Shown here piece by piece: positions 10,241 to 19,866 of a stretch of 64,000 nt of DNA (its first letter is position 1; each line of letters opens with the position of its first letter). Source of the stretch: Gluconacetobacter aggeris. GTDB taxonomy: Bacteria; Pseudomonadota; Alphaproteobacteria; Acetobacterales; Acetobacteraceae. The notes under the pieces are model-generated. The model was not told the DNA's origin and did no database searches. It saw only the letters and a list, made by a program, of their open reading frames with translations. Location of the stretch: the NCBI RefSeq assembly GCF_014174395.1, contig NZ_JABEQD010000003.1, positions 62,001-126,000 of the forward strand, given 5' to 3'. Position numbers and translations under genes: made by a program.

Positions 10241-11349
10241 GGCGCCCGCGTCATGAGAGAGCCGGCGTCCAAATCGCTGCATTATGGGTTTTTCAAAAAA
10301 ATGCCATGACGCAGACGCAAACAGGATGGTCAAGATGAGGATCGTCGGCAAGGCCTGCGGGCCGGAAAGCCAACCCAATCTCTTGAACGCCTCGATAATG
10401 GACAGATGCCATAAATATATCCCGTAGGATATCGTGCCCAGATATCTGAACGGTGCTGAAATCAGCAGCAGGGATTTCTGATTAACGGAACATGCCGACA
10501 ACACAAGAAGACCACAAGAGACACAAAACAGCGTCTTGTAACTCACCACCATCCATTCCGAATCCCAATATATTGCATTATGCCAATATACGAGAAACGC
10601 TATGCCTCCCATGATTACGGTCGCCGCAGGAAATACCCATAGCCGCGCAGGATTGGTCGTTATAAACCGCCGCCCAGCCCTTGTGCGAACAAACCGTGCC
10701 AGCAAAATCCCACAGGCAAATTCATCCAGCATCCCCGGCAATTGAGTCGCATAGACAAAGCGGGGAAACACCCCGAGCGGTCCCGTAATATCCGTTACAT
10801 GATAGATGAATAACCGCCACGTCCAGGCAATCGCAACGGCACCCACCCCGATGATCCAGGGTGGGCATTGGCGCAGCCAGACGGCCACGAACATCATCAG
10901 AACATAGAACTGCGCCTCATCACCCAAAGACCAATTGACACCGTTTATTCCGCCCTGGTGCATCAAGAATAAATTGTGAATAAATAACGCATGCGTCGCG
11001 AATTGCTTCCATCCATCCAGACTGAAGAACATGAAAGGATATATATATAGACTACAAACACGACACATGTCGCATAATGCAGCGGCACAATGCGTAATAT
11101 CCTGTGCCGTGCAAAATGCGCCAGGAATTTTCTTCTATCCGTAGTCTTGTCAAGGGTAGAAAAAGCGGAAAGGCTTATTACAAAACCCGAAATGACAAAG
11201 AAAAGATCGACCCCCATCCATCCCGTGCGGAACCACACCAGAGGACCGGAGATCGGAAATCCAACCCAGTTGAAATGCATGATCACATGATAGACGACGA
11301 CGCTTATCGCCGCGAAGCCGCGCAGCACATCGATAAACGGAAAGACCAT
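10238..11349 (-). pseudogene. Acyltransferase 3 family membrane protein, frameshifted in an AT repeat
   Basis: Two overlapping frames together encode one acyltransferase-3 (OafA/ExoZ-type) protein. The N-terminal part begins MVFPFIDVLRGFAAISVVVYH and contains WMGVDLFFVISGFVI; the C-terminal part continues with FMFFSLDGWKQ, then NWSLGDEAQFYVLMMF and several membrane segments. They are split in the 11-nt AT tract at 11039-11049. Loss of one AT unit would fuse them into a normal 369-residue protein. Family members O-acetylate or succinylate surface polysaccharides, fitting the adjacent glycan genes. It could be a true pseudogene, a phase-off allele or a sequencing error. Base composition is poorer in GC than the flanks. 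Confidence 0.85.
11039..11049. repeat. AT-dinucleotide tract at the acyltransferase frameshift
   Basis: Eleven alternating A/T bases lie inside codons for Tyr-Ile-Tyr at the exact point where the acyltransferase reading frame changes. Removing two bases restores the frame. Short dinucleotide tracts like this are prone to slipped-strand mispairing. Confidence 0.8.
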
Positions 11350-11515
11350 GGGACGTAGTGCCCCTCCCGCCAAGGAAGATACTACGTCCCATATCTTACA
11401 ATTCTTTTCAACAAAATCGGCCAGACAGCCGGCGCGAAGCGCGTCCACCTTCACCACCGGACCGGGGCCACCAGACAGATACGCCAGGCAACCCCCGGCG
11501 CATCCCGCCGAGACA

Positions 11516-12433
11516 TCAGCCGCGCGACAGCACCCGGCCCGCAACCGCCTCCAGCTTCGCCAGCAGGACCGGGTCGCGCTTCTCAGGCGCGGTAATCAGC
11601 GCATGTTCCAGCGCCCGGTCACACCCGGCCGGGCACAGCCCGCGCGGACGGCCCAGGGTCGGGATCACCGACTTGACCAGCGCCCGGGCCCGGTCGGCAT
11701 TCGACAGCATGACCTTGACCACGGCATCGACCGTCACGCTGTCATGGTCCGGATGCCAGCAATCATAATCCGTCACCATCGCGACGGTCGCGTAACAGAT
11801 CTCCGCCTCACGAGCCAGCTTGGCCTCCGGCATGTTGGTCATGCCGACGACCGAGCACCCCCAGGAGCGATAGAGATTGCTCTCGGCCTTGGTCGAGAAT
11901 TGCGGGCCTTCCATCACCAGATAGGTGCCGCCGCGCGTCACATCCAGCTTCAGCTCCCGCGCCGCCTCTTCCAGCACGTCGCCGATACGCGGGCACAGCG
12001 GATCGGCCACCGACACGTGGGCCACGCATCCGGTGTCGAAGAAGCTCTTCTCCCGTGCGAAGGAACGGTCGATGAACTGGTCGATGATGACGAAATGCCC
12101 CGGCGGCAATTCCGCCTTCAGCGAGCCCACGGCCGACAGCGACACGATGTCGGTCACGCCCGACATCTTCAGCGCCGCGATGTTGGCGCGGTAGTTCAGG
12201 CGCGACGGCGGGATCGGGTGCCCCCGCCCGTGACGCGGCAGGAACACGCAGCGCACGCCGTCCAGCCGTCCGAACAGCAACTGGTCGGACGGCAGCCCCC
12301 ACGGGGTCTCGACCGTGCGCCATTCCTTCTCTTCAAGCCCGTCGATATCGTACAGGCCCGATCCGCCGATCAGGCCGATCACGGGTTCGACGGCGTCCTG
12401 TACAGACGAAAGGGGGGCGGTTTCAGTGGACAT
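11516..12433 (-). CDS. mtnP: S-methyl-5'-thioadenosine phosphorylase
   Basis: A 305-residue purine-nucleoside-phosphorylase-fold enzyme that converts methylthioadenosine and phosphate to adenine and methylthioribose-1-phosphate in methionine salvage. Diagnostic stretches are IGLIGGSGLYD, the phosphate-binding LPRHGRGH, NYRANIAALK, VMEGPQFSTKAE and GMTNMPEAKLARE. Its start codon lies inside the end of the cytochrome c1 gene (11-bp overlap), so it is probably translated as part of the petBC transcript. Cytoplasmic, no signal peptide. Confidence 0.95.
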   Translation of the reverse strand: MSTETAPLSSVQDAVEPVIGLIGGSGLYDIDGLEEKEWRTVETPWGLPSDQLLFGRLDGVRCVFLPRHGRGHPIPPSRLNYRANIAALKMSGVTDIVSLSAVGSLKAELPPGHFVIIDQFIDRSFAREKSFFDTGCVAHVSVADPLCPRIGDVLEEAARELKLDVTRGGTYLVMEGPQFSTKAESNLYRSWGCSVVGMTNMPEAKLAREAEICYATVAMVTDYDCWHPDHDSVTVDAVVKVMLSNADRARALVKSVIPTLGRPRGLCPAGCDRALEHALITAPEKRDPVLLAKLEAVAGRVLSRG

Positions 12434-13205
12434 CGGACCAGACTCTCCGTTTCAGAAGCAACACCAGGACGGCAAGGAACAGAAGATACAACACCACCTG
12501 CATACCCAGGCGATGGCGCGCCTCCAGGTGGGGCTGCGCCACCCACGCCAGGAAGGTGGTGACATCGCGCGCCTCCTGCGCCGCGGTCGCGGGCGTGCCG
12601 TCGGTATAGACAACCTGCCCGTCGCGCAATGGCGGCGGCATCGCGATTTCCCGACCGCTTGCATAGGGATTGTACACCGCACCGGCATGGCTGGGGCGAT
12701 AGGCCGCCGGAGGCTCCCGATAGCCGGTCAGCACCGCATAGATCCGGTCCGGCCCGCCCGGATAGACCAGCGCCAGCCGTGACTGGTCCGGCGGCGCCAC
12801 ACCGTTATTGGCCGCCGCAGCGGCCTCCGGGTTGGCGAACGGATCACGGAAATGATCGGCCGGCGTCGCGGCCCGCGTGACCGGGTCGCCCTGCGCATCC
12901 ACCCCACCCGGCACCTGCTGTGTGGCCGCGATCCGGCTGACCTGCTCCATGGTCAGCCCCATCGCCGCCAGGTCGCCATAGGTCATGGCTTTCATGCCAT
13001 GGCATGCCGAACAGACCTGCGCATAAACGGCATAGCCACGCTGGACGGCCGAGAGATCGAAACGGCCCAGCGGCCCCTCGAAGCTCCAGACCTGATGCGG
13101 CGGCCGATCATGCGGCCCCGCCTGTGCCATCGCGTGAGAGATATCGGCAAGCGACGCCAGAAGGCCCAGCAGGAAGCCGAACCGCAACCGCATCCCACCC
13201 CTCAT
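12423..13205 (-). CDS. petC: Ubiquinol-cytochrome c reductase, cytochrome c1 subunit
   Basis: A 260-residue membrane-anchored c-type cytochrome of the bc1 complex. A signal sequence (about residues 1-28) is followed by one haem-attachment site CSACH (Cys65, Cys68, His69), a [19 protein letters not shown] segment that contains the probable Met axial ligand region, and a C-terminal membrane anchor (about 236-253) with a positively charged tail. The ATG at 13205 overlaps the cytochrome b stop in an ATGA motif, indicating translational coupling; a second ATG four codons later is possible. Confidence 0.95.
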   Translation of the reverse strand: MRGGMRLRFGFLLGLLASLADISHAMAQAGPHDRPPHQVWSFEGPLGRFDLSAVQRGYAVYAQVCSACHGMKAMTYGDLAAMGLTMEQVSRIAATQQVPGGVDAQGDPVTRAATPADHFRDPFANPEAAAAANNGVAPPDQSRLALVYPGGPDRIYAVLTGYREPPAAYRPSHAGAVYNPYASGREIAMPPPLRDGQVVYTDGTPATAAQEARDVTTFLAWVAQPHLEARHRLGMQVVLYLLFLAVLVLLLKRRVWSDVH

Positions 13206-14440
13206 GCCCCACGCCTCCCGGCATCGGCAATGCCATCCGGCAGAACGATCCCGCGCTCGGTGCGGGCCGACAGCGGCAGCAGGACCAGGAAATGCGCGAA
13301 ATAATAGACCACCGCGACCCGCCCGGCGATCATCCACCCTCCCTGCGCATGATGACGGCCGACAAAGCCCAGCAGGATGAAGCAGACGACCAGCAACCCC
13401 ATGCAGACCCGATAGAACGGCCGAAACCGCGCGGAGCGGATCGGCGAACGGTCGAGCCACGGCACCAGGAACAGCACCAGGATCGCACCCACCGAGGCCA
13501 AAAGCCCACCGAATTTCGACGGAACCGACTGCAATATCCCGTAGAACGGCAGGAAATACCATTCGGGCTCGATATCGGCAGGCGTATGCAGCGGATTGGC
13601 GGGGCGGAAATTCTCGGCCTCGAACACCACATTCGGCAGGAAGAACACCACCACCGCGAACAGCAGCGCAAACAGGACCAGCCCCAGCGCGTCCTTGCTC
13701 GTATAATAAGGGTGGAAAGGCACCGTATCGCGCGGCCCCGTCGGCTCGATCCCGAGAGGATTGTTCGAGCCAGTCACATGCAGCGCCGCGACATGGACGC
13801 CCACCACACCCAGCACCGCGAAGGCCAGCACCATGTGCAGGATAAAGAAGCGGTGCAGCGACACGTCCCCCGGCGCATCGGCACCCTGGAGGAAATGTTC
13901 CAGCCACGGCCCCACGCCCGGGATCGCATCGACGGCCTTGCCCGCGACATCGGCGCCCCAATACGACATCTGCCCCCAGGGCAGCACGTAACCGGCAAAG
14001 GCGGTGAACATCACCATGGCCAGCAGCACCAGCCCGCTCAGCCACAGCATCTCGCGCGGCGCCTTGTAGGACCCGTAATACAGGCCGCGAAACAGGTGGA
14101 TATACAGCGCCGCCAGGAACATGCTGGCGCCCGTGACATGGATCGACCGCAGCAGCCACCCGCTGGGCACCTGGCGTTCGATCGCCTCGACCGACGCAAA
14201 GGCCCCGGCGGCAGTCGGCGTGTAGTTGATCGCCAGGAAGATGCCCGTAGCCAGCATCACCAGCAGCACGACCGTCAGGATCGCACCGAAATTCCACAGC
14301 CCGTTCAGGTTGCGCGGCGTCTGGTAGTCGACATATTCCCGGCGAAAGGCCGAGACGACCGGCAGGCGCGCGTCCAGCCAGGCCCCCACGCCCGTCTTCT
14401 CCCGTTCATCCGGCATATCGCGGGAACCAGCGTCCGTCAT
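13202..14440 (-). CDS. petB: Ubiquinol-cytochrome c reductase, cytochrome b subunit
   Basis: A 412-residue polytopic protein, the quinol-oxidising core of the bc1 complex. It shows the paired haem-ligand histidines on helix B ([19 protein letters not shown]) and helix D ([20 protein letters not shown] begins the pair), the Qo-site motif [12 protein letters not shown] and about eight to nine membrane segments. It heads the run petB-petC-mtnP on the minus strand. No Rieske (petA) gene precedes it; only 156 bp separate its start from the divergent hemF start. Confidence 0.96.
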   Translation of the reverse strand: MTDAGSRDMPDEREKTGVGAWLDARLPVVSAFRREYVDYQTPRNLNGLWNFGAILTVVLLVMLATGIFLAINYTPTAAGAFASVEAIERQVPSGWLLRSIHVTGASMFLAALYIHLFRGLYYGSYKAPREMLWLSGLVLLAMVMFTAFAGYVLPWGQMSYWGADVAGKAVDAIPGVGPWLEHFLQGADAPGDVSLHRFFILHMVLAFAVLGVVGVHVAALHVTGSNNPLGIEPTGPRDTVPFHPYYTSKDALGLVLFALLFAVVVFFLPNVVFEAENFRPANPLHTPADIEPEWYFLPFYGILQSVPSKFGGLLASVGAILVLFLVPWLDRSPIRSARFRPFYRVCMGLLVVCFILLGFVGRHHAQGGWMIAGRVAVVYYFAHFLVLLPLSARTERGIVLPDGIADAGRRGA

Positions 14441-14596
14441 CGGTCCTCAATCCTCCGCCCCAACGGCGCCCGCCTTCCATACCGGCCCCCCGCCCCTTCT
14501 TGCAATTGCCCCCATGATCGGACTCTATGGACACTGTTTCAAACGCCCCTTTCCGCCTACCCAGACGACCCGTTCGACACAGAAGATGATCCGAGC

Positions 14597-15499
14597 ATGA
14601 CAGAGACCCGCGCGCCCATCCCCCACGACCATCTGAAGGAAGAGGCCCGCGCCTGGTTCGAGACCCTGCGCGACCGGATCTGTAGCGCCTTCGAACAGAT
14701 CGAACAGGATGCCGACGGCGTGCAGACCCTGCCCGGCCGCGAAGCGCCCGGCACCTTCGTCCGCACGCCGTGGGACCGCGTGAACGAAGACGGCACGCCC
14801 GGCGGCGGCGGGGTCATCAGCCTGATGCGCGGCCGGGTGTTCGAAAAGGTGGGCGTCAACGTCTCGACGGTGGCGGGCACGTTCAGCCCGGAATTCCGCG
14901 CCAGCATTCCCGGCGCCGCCGAGGACCCGCGCTTCTTTGCCACCGGCATCAGCCTGGTGGCCCATATGTGCAATCCCCGCGTCCCCGCCGCCCATTTCAA
15001 CACCCGGATGATCATCACCACCGAAGGATGGTTCGGCGGCGGCGGCGACCTGACGCCGATGTTCCCCGACAGTGCCGAGGCACAGGAGGACGCTGTCCGG
15101 TTCCACGCCGGCTTCCGCACCGCCTGCGACCGGCACGACCCGGCTTATTATCCGCGCTTCAAGGAATGGTGCGACCGCTATTTCTTCCTGCCCCACCGGA
15201 ACGAGCCCCGGGGCCTGGGCGGCATCTTCTACGACCGGCTGAACACCGGCGACGTCGCGGCCGATTTCGCCTTCACCCGCGATGTCGGCCTGGCCTTCCT
15301 CGAGACCTACCCCGCCATCGTCCGGCACCGCATGAACGAACGCTGGACTGAAGAGGAGCGCCGCGCCCAACTGGTCCGGCGCGGCCGCTACGTGGAATTC
15401 AACCTGATCCACGATCGCGGCACCCTGTTCGGCCTGAAAACCGGCGGGAATACCGAAGCGATCCTGATGAGTCTTCCCCCCGAGGTCCACTGGCCGTAA
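14597..15499 (+). CDS. hemF: Aerobic coproporphyrinogen-III oxidase
   Basis: A 300-residue, cofactor-free, oxygen-dependent oxidase that turns coproporphyrinogen III into protoporphyrinogen IX. Conserved features: [38 protein letters not shown], the [14 protein letters not shown] block and the C-terminal [14 protein letters not shown] followed by [17 protein letters not shown]. Length matches E. coli HemF. The frame is open far upstream, but MTETRAP at 14597 gives the normal start. It diverges from petB, so haem synthesis and the cytochrome genes share an intergenic region. Confidence 0.97.
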   Translation: MTETRAPIPHDHLKEEARAWFETLRDRICSAFEQIEQDADGVQTLPGREAPGTFVRTPWDRVNEDGTPGGGGVISLMRGRVFEKVGVNVSTVAGTFSPEFRASIPGAAEDPRFFATGISLVAHMCNPRVPAAHFNTRMIITTEGWFGGGGDLTPMFPDSAEAQEDAVRFHAGFRTACDRHDPAYYPRFKEWCDRYFFLPHRNEPRGLGGIFYDRLNTGDVAADFAFTRDVGLAFLETYPAIVRHRMNERWTEEERRAQLVRRGRYVEFNLIHDRGTLFGLKTGGNTEAILMSLPPEVHWP

Positions 15500-15658
15500 A
15501 ATCGCGCCTTCGCCGCCGAGGGCTGCCCCGGCACCTGCCATAGACTCGCCGCATTCCAGCGCAACACAGGCGCTGGAATGTCCCCTGCCATGGAGATGCC
15601 GCCTTTGCCCGCTACCCGACCCCATCCTTGTTCTGATCACCTGCCCGGTCGGGCCTAG

Positions 15659-16750
15659 ATGCGTATGCGCCGCCGCCAGTTTCTTGCCATGGCGGGTCTC
15701 TCCGCACTCGTCGGCATTCCTGCCGCCCATGCCGGCTCGCTGACGCGCACCGCCGCCATCGCCCCGGCCGGCGGTGCCATCGTCGACCCCACCCTGCTGG
15801 TCGCCGGCAGCGCCGAAAGTGCCGCCGGCCGCTGGAGTGCGGTGCTGGCCCCCGCACTGGCACAAGGGCTGGAATCTCCCTCTCCGCTCCCCACGCACCT
15901 GACCAGCGGGCTGGACGGCGTAACCGGCGCCAACCAGTTCGATACAACGACGGTGCCGGACGGCACCACGGCCCTGCTGGTGCCCGGCGCGGCGCTGGTG
16001 GCCTCGCTGGCCGGCGACCCGCGCGCCCATTACGATTTCGGGCGTTGGGTCCCGCTGATGTTCAGCCTGGTCTCGCCCATCGTGGTGGGTCGGGCCGACC
16101 TGCATCGCACCTTGCGCGACCTGGTCCGCGACCGGCCGATCCGCGTGGCGGTTTCCAGCGACCACGGCATCGAACTGGCCACCGTAATGGCGATGGCGAT
16201 GTTCGGCTTCCGGCCGATCCCGGTCATGGGCTTTGCCACCCCGCAGGAGGCCCTGGCCGCGCTGCGCGGCGGCAAGGTGGACGTGGTGCAGATTTCCGAC
16301 CCGATGGCGCCCGAGGCTCTGGACGCCCTGCTGGCACCGCTGGAGCAGAGCGGCGTCACGCCCCTCTTCACGCTGAACGACACGGTACGCGCGACCGTAC
16401 ATGGCCGGCCCGTGCAGACCTTCGCCGAACGTTTCAGCCAGGAACGCGGCCGCGCCCCGACGGGCCTGCTGTACGAGGCATGGAAGGTCGTCGCGGCGGC
16501 CGCATCGCTCGATATCGGGCTCGTGCTGCCGATGCTGACCCCACCGGCGCAGGTCGCCGCCTGGCGCCACGCCGTCGGCGTCGCCGTCACCCAGGGCGCG
16601 CTCGACCCGCTGAAGAACGATTCCGGCCGCGCCCTGGTCAGCGGACCGGATTGCGGCCGCTACCTGCATGACATGACCGGCGAGATCTCGGCCGTTCTGA
16701 TGCTGCGCCGCTGGCTCGCCGTTCACACGCCGGAATGGAGATTGGGATAA
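15659..16750 (+). CDS. Putative periplasmic solute-binding protein (Bug/TctC-like)
   Basis: A 363-residue protein with an N-terminal export signal (MRMRRRQFLAMAGLSALVG, then a PAAHA cleavage region; the RRRQFL stretch resembles a Tat motif). The mature part has Bug/TctC-like features: a GVTGANQFDT segment, PDGTTALLVPG, a hinge around VVGRADLHRTLRDL and a GGKVDVVQISDP block. Bug proteins capture carboxylates for tripartite tricarboxylate transporters, but no TctA or TctB gene lies nearby, so it may act as an orphan receptor. Family placement is by motif memory and is only moderately secure. Confidence 0.55.
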   Translation: MRMRRRQFLAMAGLSALVGIPAAHAGSLTRTAAIAPAGGAIVDPTLLVAGSAESAAGRWSAVLAPALAQGLESPSPLPTHLTSGLDGVTGANQFDTTTVPDGTTALLVPGAALVASLAGDPRAHYDFGRWVPLMFSLVSPIVVGRADLHRTLRDLVRDRPIRVAVSSDHGIELATVMAMAMFGFRPIPVMGFATPQEALAALRGGKVDVVQISDPMAPEALDALLAPLEQSGVTPLFTLNDTVRATVHGRPVQTFAERFSQERGRAPTGLLYEAWKVVAAAASLDIGLVLPMLTPPAQVAAWRHAVGVAVTQGALDPLKNDSGRALVSGPDCGRYLHDMTGEISAVLMLRRWLAVHTPEWRLG

Positions 16751-16778
16751 GAGGCAGCCAGCAGCGCCGGTTTCCAGC

Positions 16779-17375
16779 TCAGCCGCGCGCCCGGCGCAGC
16801 AGGATACGAACCGATCCCTGATTGGCGGCATGAGGATGTACGACCGCCAGGATCATCGGCCGCAGATCCGGCCGCCCTAGCCAGAACGGGAGTTCCCGCC
16901 GCAGGACCCCGCCTTCGCGGCCCGAGCCCAGCCCGGTAATGACTTCCACGCATCGCAGATTGTCGGAACGGGCCTGCACCAGAAAGGCATGCAGGCGCTG
17001 AAAGGCAGCCTGCGCGTTCTGGCCATGCAGGTCGAGCGTCCGCGACGGACGCAGCTTGCCGCTGACCAACGTCCGCCAGCTTGTATCGTCCAGACCCGGC
17101 CCCCGTTGGCCGATCGCGATCTCAGCCCGCGACCGGACCAGCGTATAGGCCGGCCGATCCACACGGGGCATGTCGGACGGCGGCGCCGGAGGCGCAGGAC
17201 GGGCAACACGATCATGCGGGTCAGCCGATGGGACGGAGGGCGGCGGTACGGGCGGCGCGGCATCCACCGCCCTGGCCCGTGCCGCCGCCTTGCGGGCCAG
17301 CGGCCGGATATCGCGCACGAAGGCCGTCCACAGCGCCTGTTCGTCTTTCCCGAGAACCCGCCGACGGCGCACCAT
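16779..17375 (-). CDS. Smr-domain protein
   Basis: A 198-residue protein with a basic N-terminal region, a proline-rich linker (about residues 39-75) and a C-terminal Smr domain: LDLHGQNAQAAFQRLHAFL carries the conserved LDLHG motif and VITGLGSGREGG the glycine-rich turn. Smr domains have nucleic-acid binding or nicking activity; this single-domain form is unlinked to MutS2. In alphaproteobacteria such genes usually follow mltA; here two genes separate them. Confidence 0.88.
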   Translation of the reverse strand: MVRRRRVLGKDEQALWTAFVRDIRPLARKAAARARAVDAAPPVPPPSVPSADPHDRVARPAPPAPPSDMPRVDRPAYTLVRSRAEIAIGQRGPGLDDTSWRTLVSGKLRPSRTLDLHGQNAQAAFQRLHAFLVQARSDNLRCVEVITGLGSGREGGVLRRELPFWLGRPDLRPMILAVVHPHAANQGSVRILLRRARG

Positions 17376-17493
17376 CCCTCTCCCCGCCTGCCGGCGGGCG
17401 ACCCCGTGCCGCCCGCCTCCCCGATGCGCCTGATCTTAAAGCAGTTCGCGCCCCGATCGAAGCCCGGACGCGCGCTGTCTCACAGATGGTGCC

Positions 17494-18918
17494 TCAGGGC
17501 GCCTCGGTACCGGCCAGGGGCTGTCCCTGATAGGCGCCGGTCAAGGTCCGCAGGAAGGCCACGATGTCAGCGACGTCGTGATCGGACAGCGTGTGATCGG
17601 GCGTCTGATAACGCGCCATCAGCCGCACCGCGTCTTCAAGCGTCTTCACGCTGCCATCGTGGAAATAGGGTGCGGTCAGCGCGATATTGCGCAGGTTCGG
17701 TACCTTGAAACGCGCCATGTCGTCCGGTGACCCGGTGACGGTGTAGCGCCCCTTGTCGGCATCGGTCACGGCTCCCCCGCGCGCCGCAAAATAATCGCCT
17801 TCCAGCCCCATCACCTCGAACGCCTGGCCACCCAGCGAGACGCCGGTATGGCAACCCGAGCAGCCCACGCTCTTGAACAGCGCGTAACCGTTCTTCTCCT
17901 GCGCATTCAGGGCCTGCTCATCGCCCTTCAGGTAGCGGTCGAAGCGGCTGTCGGGCGTGATCAGCGTCTTTTCATATTCCGCGATGGCCGTGGTCATCCG
18001 GTCCTTGTCGATATCGTCGGAACCGAATGCATCATGGAAGGCCGAGACATAGCTCGGGTCCTGCTTCACCTTGTCGGCAACCAGCGTCCAGTCATGCGAG
18101 CCCATTTCCAGCGGGTTCATGACCGGACCGGCCGCCTGCTCGGCCAGCGTGGCGGCCCGTCCGTTCCAGAACTGACTCTTGTTGAACACCGCGTCATAGA
18201 CGGTGGGCACATTGATCGGGCCGTGCTGGCCATTGATCCCCAGCGCCGTGACGCGCCCGTCCACGCCGCCATGATCCAGCGCATGGCAACTGGCGCAGTT
18301 CAACGTACCGTCGCCCGACAATTGCTTGTCGAAGAACAGGCGCTGGCCCAGGGCCACCTTGGCCGCGTCGACGGGCACGCTTTCGGGCACGGGCTGGACC
18401 GGCTCCCCGGCGAAGCGCGCGGCGACGCCCGGCGTCGCGTAATGCGCGCGCCGCTCGGCGGCGACCCAGTTCAGCAGCGCATCGCGCTGCGCCTGCGACA
18501 GGTGGGCATGCCAATGCATCAGCAGGTAAAGCGTCGGCGGCATGCGGTTCTGGCGAACCACTTCCTCGATCCGCGCCAGTTGTTCCTCGGAGGGAACGGC
18601 ACCGGTCTGGAAGGCCTCGATCACCGGTTCGATCCGGAAGTGGCGCAATCCCTGATCCAGATCGCGCTGCATCAGTTGATTGGCCACCGGCACATGGAAA
18701 TAGAAGGGCAAATCGACATTGCGCGCATGGCAATAATCGCATCGGGCCTCGCGAATCGCGGCGAATGCCGCCGAAGCCACCGGGTCCGCCAGGGTCGGCG
18801 AATGGGTATCCAGCGTCGGTGCCGTTTCATGGTCGAAATGGGTCAGATAGCCCACCACGCCGCCATAGGCGACAATCCCCAGAACCGCGACCGAAACTAT
18901 TGCCTTGCGCACCGACAC
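17494..18918 (-). CDS. Cytochrome c peroxidase family protein with three haem-binding motifs
   Basis: A 474-residue protein with one N-terminal membrane segment. A first domain holds CDYCH (from Cys60) and a second, CcpA/MauG-like half holds CASCH (from Cys208) and CSGCH (from Cys353), plus MNPLEMGSHDW and KVPNLRNIALTAPYFHDG typical of bacterial di-haem peroxidases. These enzymes reduce hydrogen peroxide with electrons from cytochrome c in the periplasm. The extra N-terminal haem probably feeds electrons internally. GTG at 18918 was chosen because GGAG lies 8 nt upstream; an ATG at 18936 in the same frame overlaps that ribosome-binding site. Confidence 0.88.
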   Translation of the reverse strand: MSVRKAIVSVAVLGIVAYGGVVGYLTHFDHETAPTLDTHSPTLADPVASAAFAAIREARCDYCHARNVDLPFYFHVPVANQLMQRDLDQGLRHFRIEPVIEAFQTGAVPSEEQLARIEEVVRQNRMPPTLYLLMHWHAHLSQAQRDALLNWVAAERRAHYATPGVAARFAGEPVQPVPESVPVDAAKVALGQRLFFDKQLSGDGTLNCASCHALDHGGVDGRVTALGINGQHGPINVPTVYDAVFNKSQFWNGRAATLAEQAAGPVMNPLEMGSHDWTLVADKVKQDPSYVSAFHDAFGSDDIDKDRMTTAIAEYEKTLITPDSRFDRYLKGDEQALNAQEKNGYALFKSVGCSGCHTGVSLGGQAFEVMGLEGDYFAARGGAVTDADKGRYTVTGSPDDMARFKVPNLRNIALTAPYFHDGSVKTLEDAVRLMARYQTPDHTLSDHDVADIVAFLRTLTGAYQGQPLAGTEAP

Positions 18919-19011
18919 GTCGATTTCTCCTACCATTTCTGGAAGGGTGTGCCGGATCTATAAAACATATGTCAAAATCATATTTTTCATAAAAACGATT
19001 GATCGGGTCGA

Positions 19012-19866
19012 TCAATCGGACAGGTCATGCCCCTCCATCGCCAGTTTCAACCGGTCCCGCGCCACTTTTACATAGGCCCCGTCCAATTCGATTCCGATGC
19101 CGCGCGCGCCTTCCGCCTGTGCTGCCACCAGGGTTGTGCCCGTGCCCATGAACGGGTCGAGGACCAGCGGGTCCGGCCGGCCATGCAGGCGGATGCACAT
19201 GCGCGGCAACTGCACCGGGAACGTCCCGGGATGATTGAATTTCTGCGCCTTGTCGCGTACCGTTTCATAGGGAATGAACCACGTGTCACCACGACAGCGC
19301 TTGTCCTGTTCGTGCCCGCGCCGCGCGATGTTCGATTTGTCCTTGTACGGCACCCCGACATCCAGACGGCTGAGTTCCACCGTGCCGGACCGCGTCAGAT
19401 GGAACAGATGCTCGTGGTTACGGTGCATGTAACGCGTGCTGTTGACCGGCTTGAAATGCCCATACGTGTCGTCATGGACCGAGATCGACTTGATCCAGCT
19501 GATATGGTTCTGCAGATGGAAAATCTCGCGCAGCCGAACCGCCAGTTCGAACGGCAGCCACGGCTGCGCCGACGATCCCGCGATATTCAAAAAGAACGAG
19601 CCATCCGGCCGCATCACCCGATGCAGTTCACGCGCGACCGCCATCATCCAGTCCAGATACTGGGGTTCGGACATGCGGTCGCGATAGGTCCGATAGCCCA
19701 GGCCGATATTATAGGGCGGCGAGGTCACGACGACATCGACCGAATCCGCCTCCATCCGGCGCAACTCGCGCAGGCAGTCATTCCGCACCAGCAGATGCGG
19801 CCCGATCGCCTGGCGCACGGCGCGGGGAGGACGGGTGCGGGTGCCAGGCTCGCTTCGCGGTGCCAT
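19012..19866 (-). CDS. Solitary DNA methyltransferase, beta-class N6-adenine/N4-cytosine
   Basis: A 284-residue SAM-dependent DNA methyltransferase. The catalytic motif TSPPYN (residues 48-53) precedes the SAM-binding motif DPFMGTGTT (237-245), the beta-class order. The variable middle region (about 110-225) would hold target recognition. TSPPY is commoner in N4-cytosine enzymes, but N6-adenine cannot be excluded. No endonuclease gene is nearby, so it looks like an orphan enzyme or a stray modification gene. Its ATG overlaps the mltA stop by one base (TGATG), so the two are probably cotranslated. Confidence 0.85.
   Translation of the reverse strand: MAPRSEPGTRTRPPRAVRQAIGPHLLVRNDCLRELRRMEADSVDVVVTSPPYNIGLGYRTYRDRMSEPQYLDWMMAVARELHRVMRPDGSFFLNIAGSSAQPWLPFELAVRLREIFHLQNHISWIKSISVHDDTYGHFKPVNSTRYMHRNHEHLFHLTRSGTVELSRLDVGVPYKDKSNIARRGHEQDKRCRGDTWFIPYETVRDKAQKFNHPGTFPVQLPRMCIRLHGRPDPLVLDPFMGTGTTLVAAQAEGARGIGIELDGAYVKVARDRLKLAMEGHDLSD

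Noticed and set aside
13004..14596. Upstream extension of the hemF frame opposite petB and petC
   Set aside because: It lies antisense to two well-supported cytochrome genes and has no similarity to HemF; the normal start is 14597.
14525..16831. 768-codon minus-strand frame opposite hemF and the binding-protein gene
   Set aside because: The translation is low-complexity Gly/Ala/Arg-rich, spans two real genes and resembles no protein.
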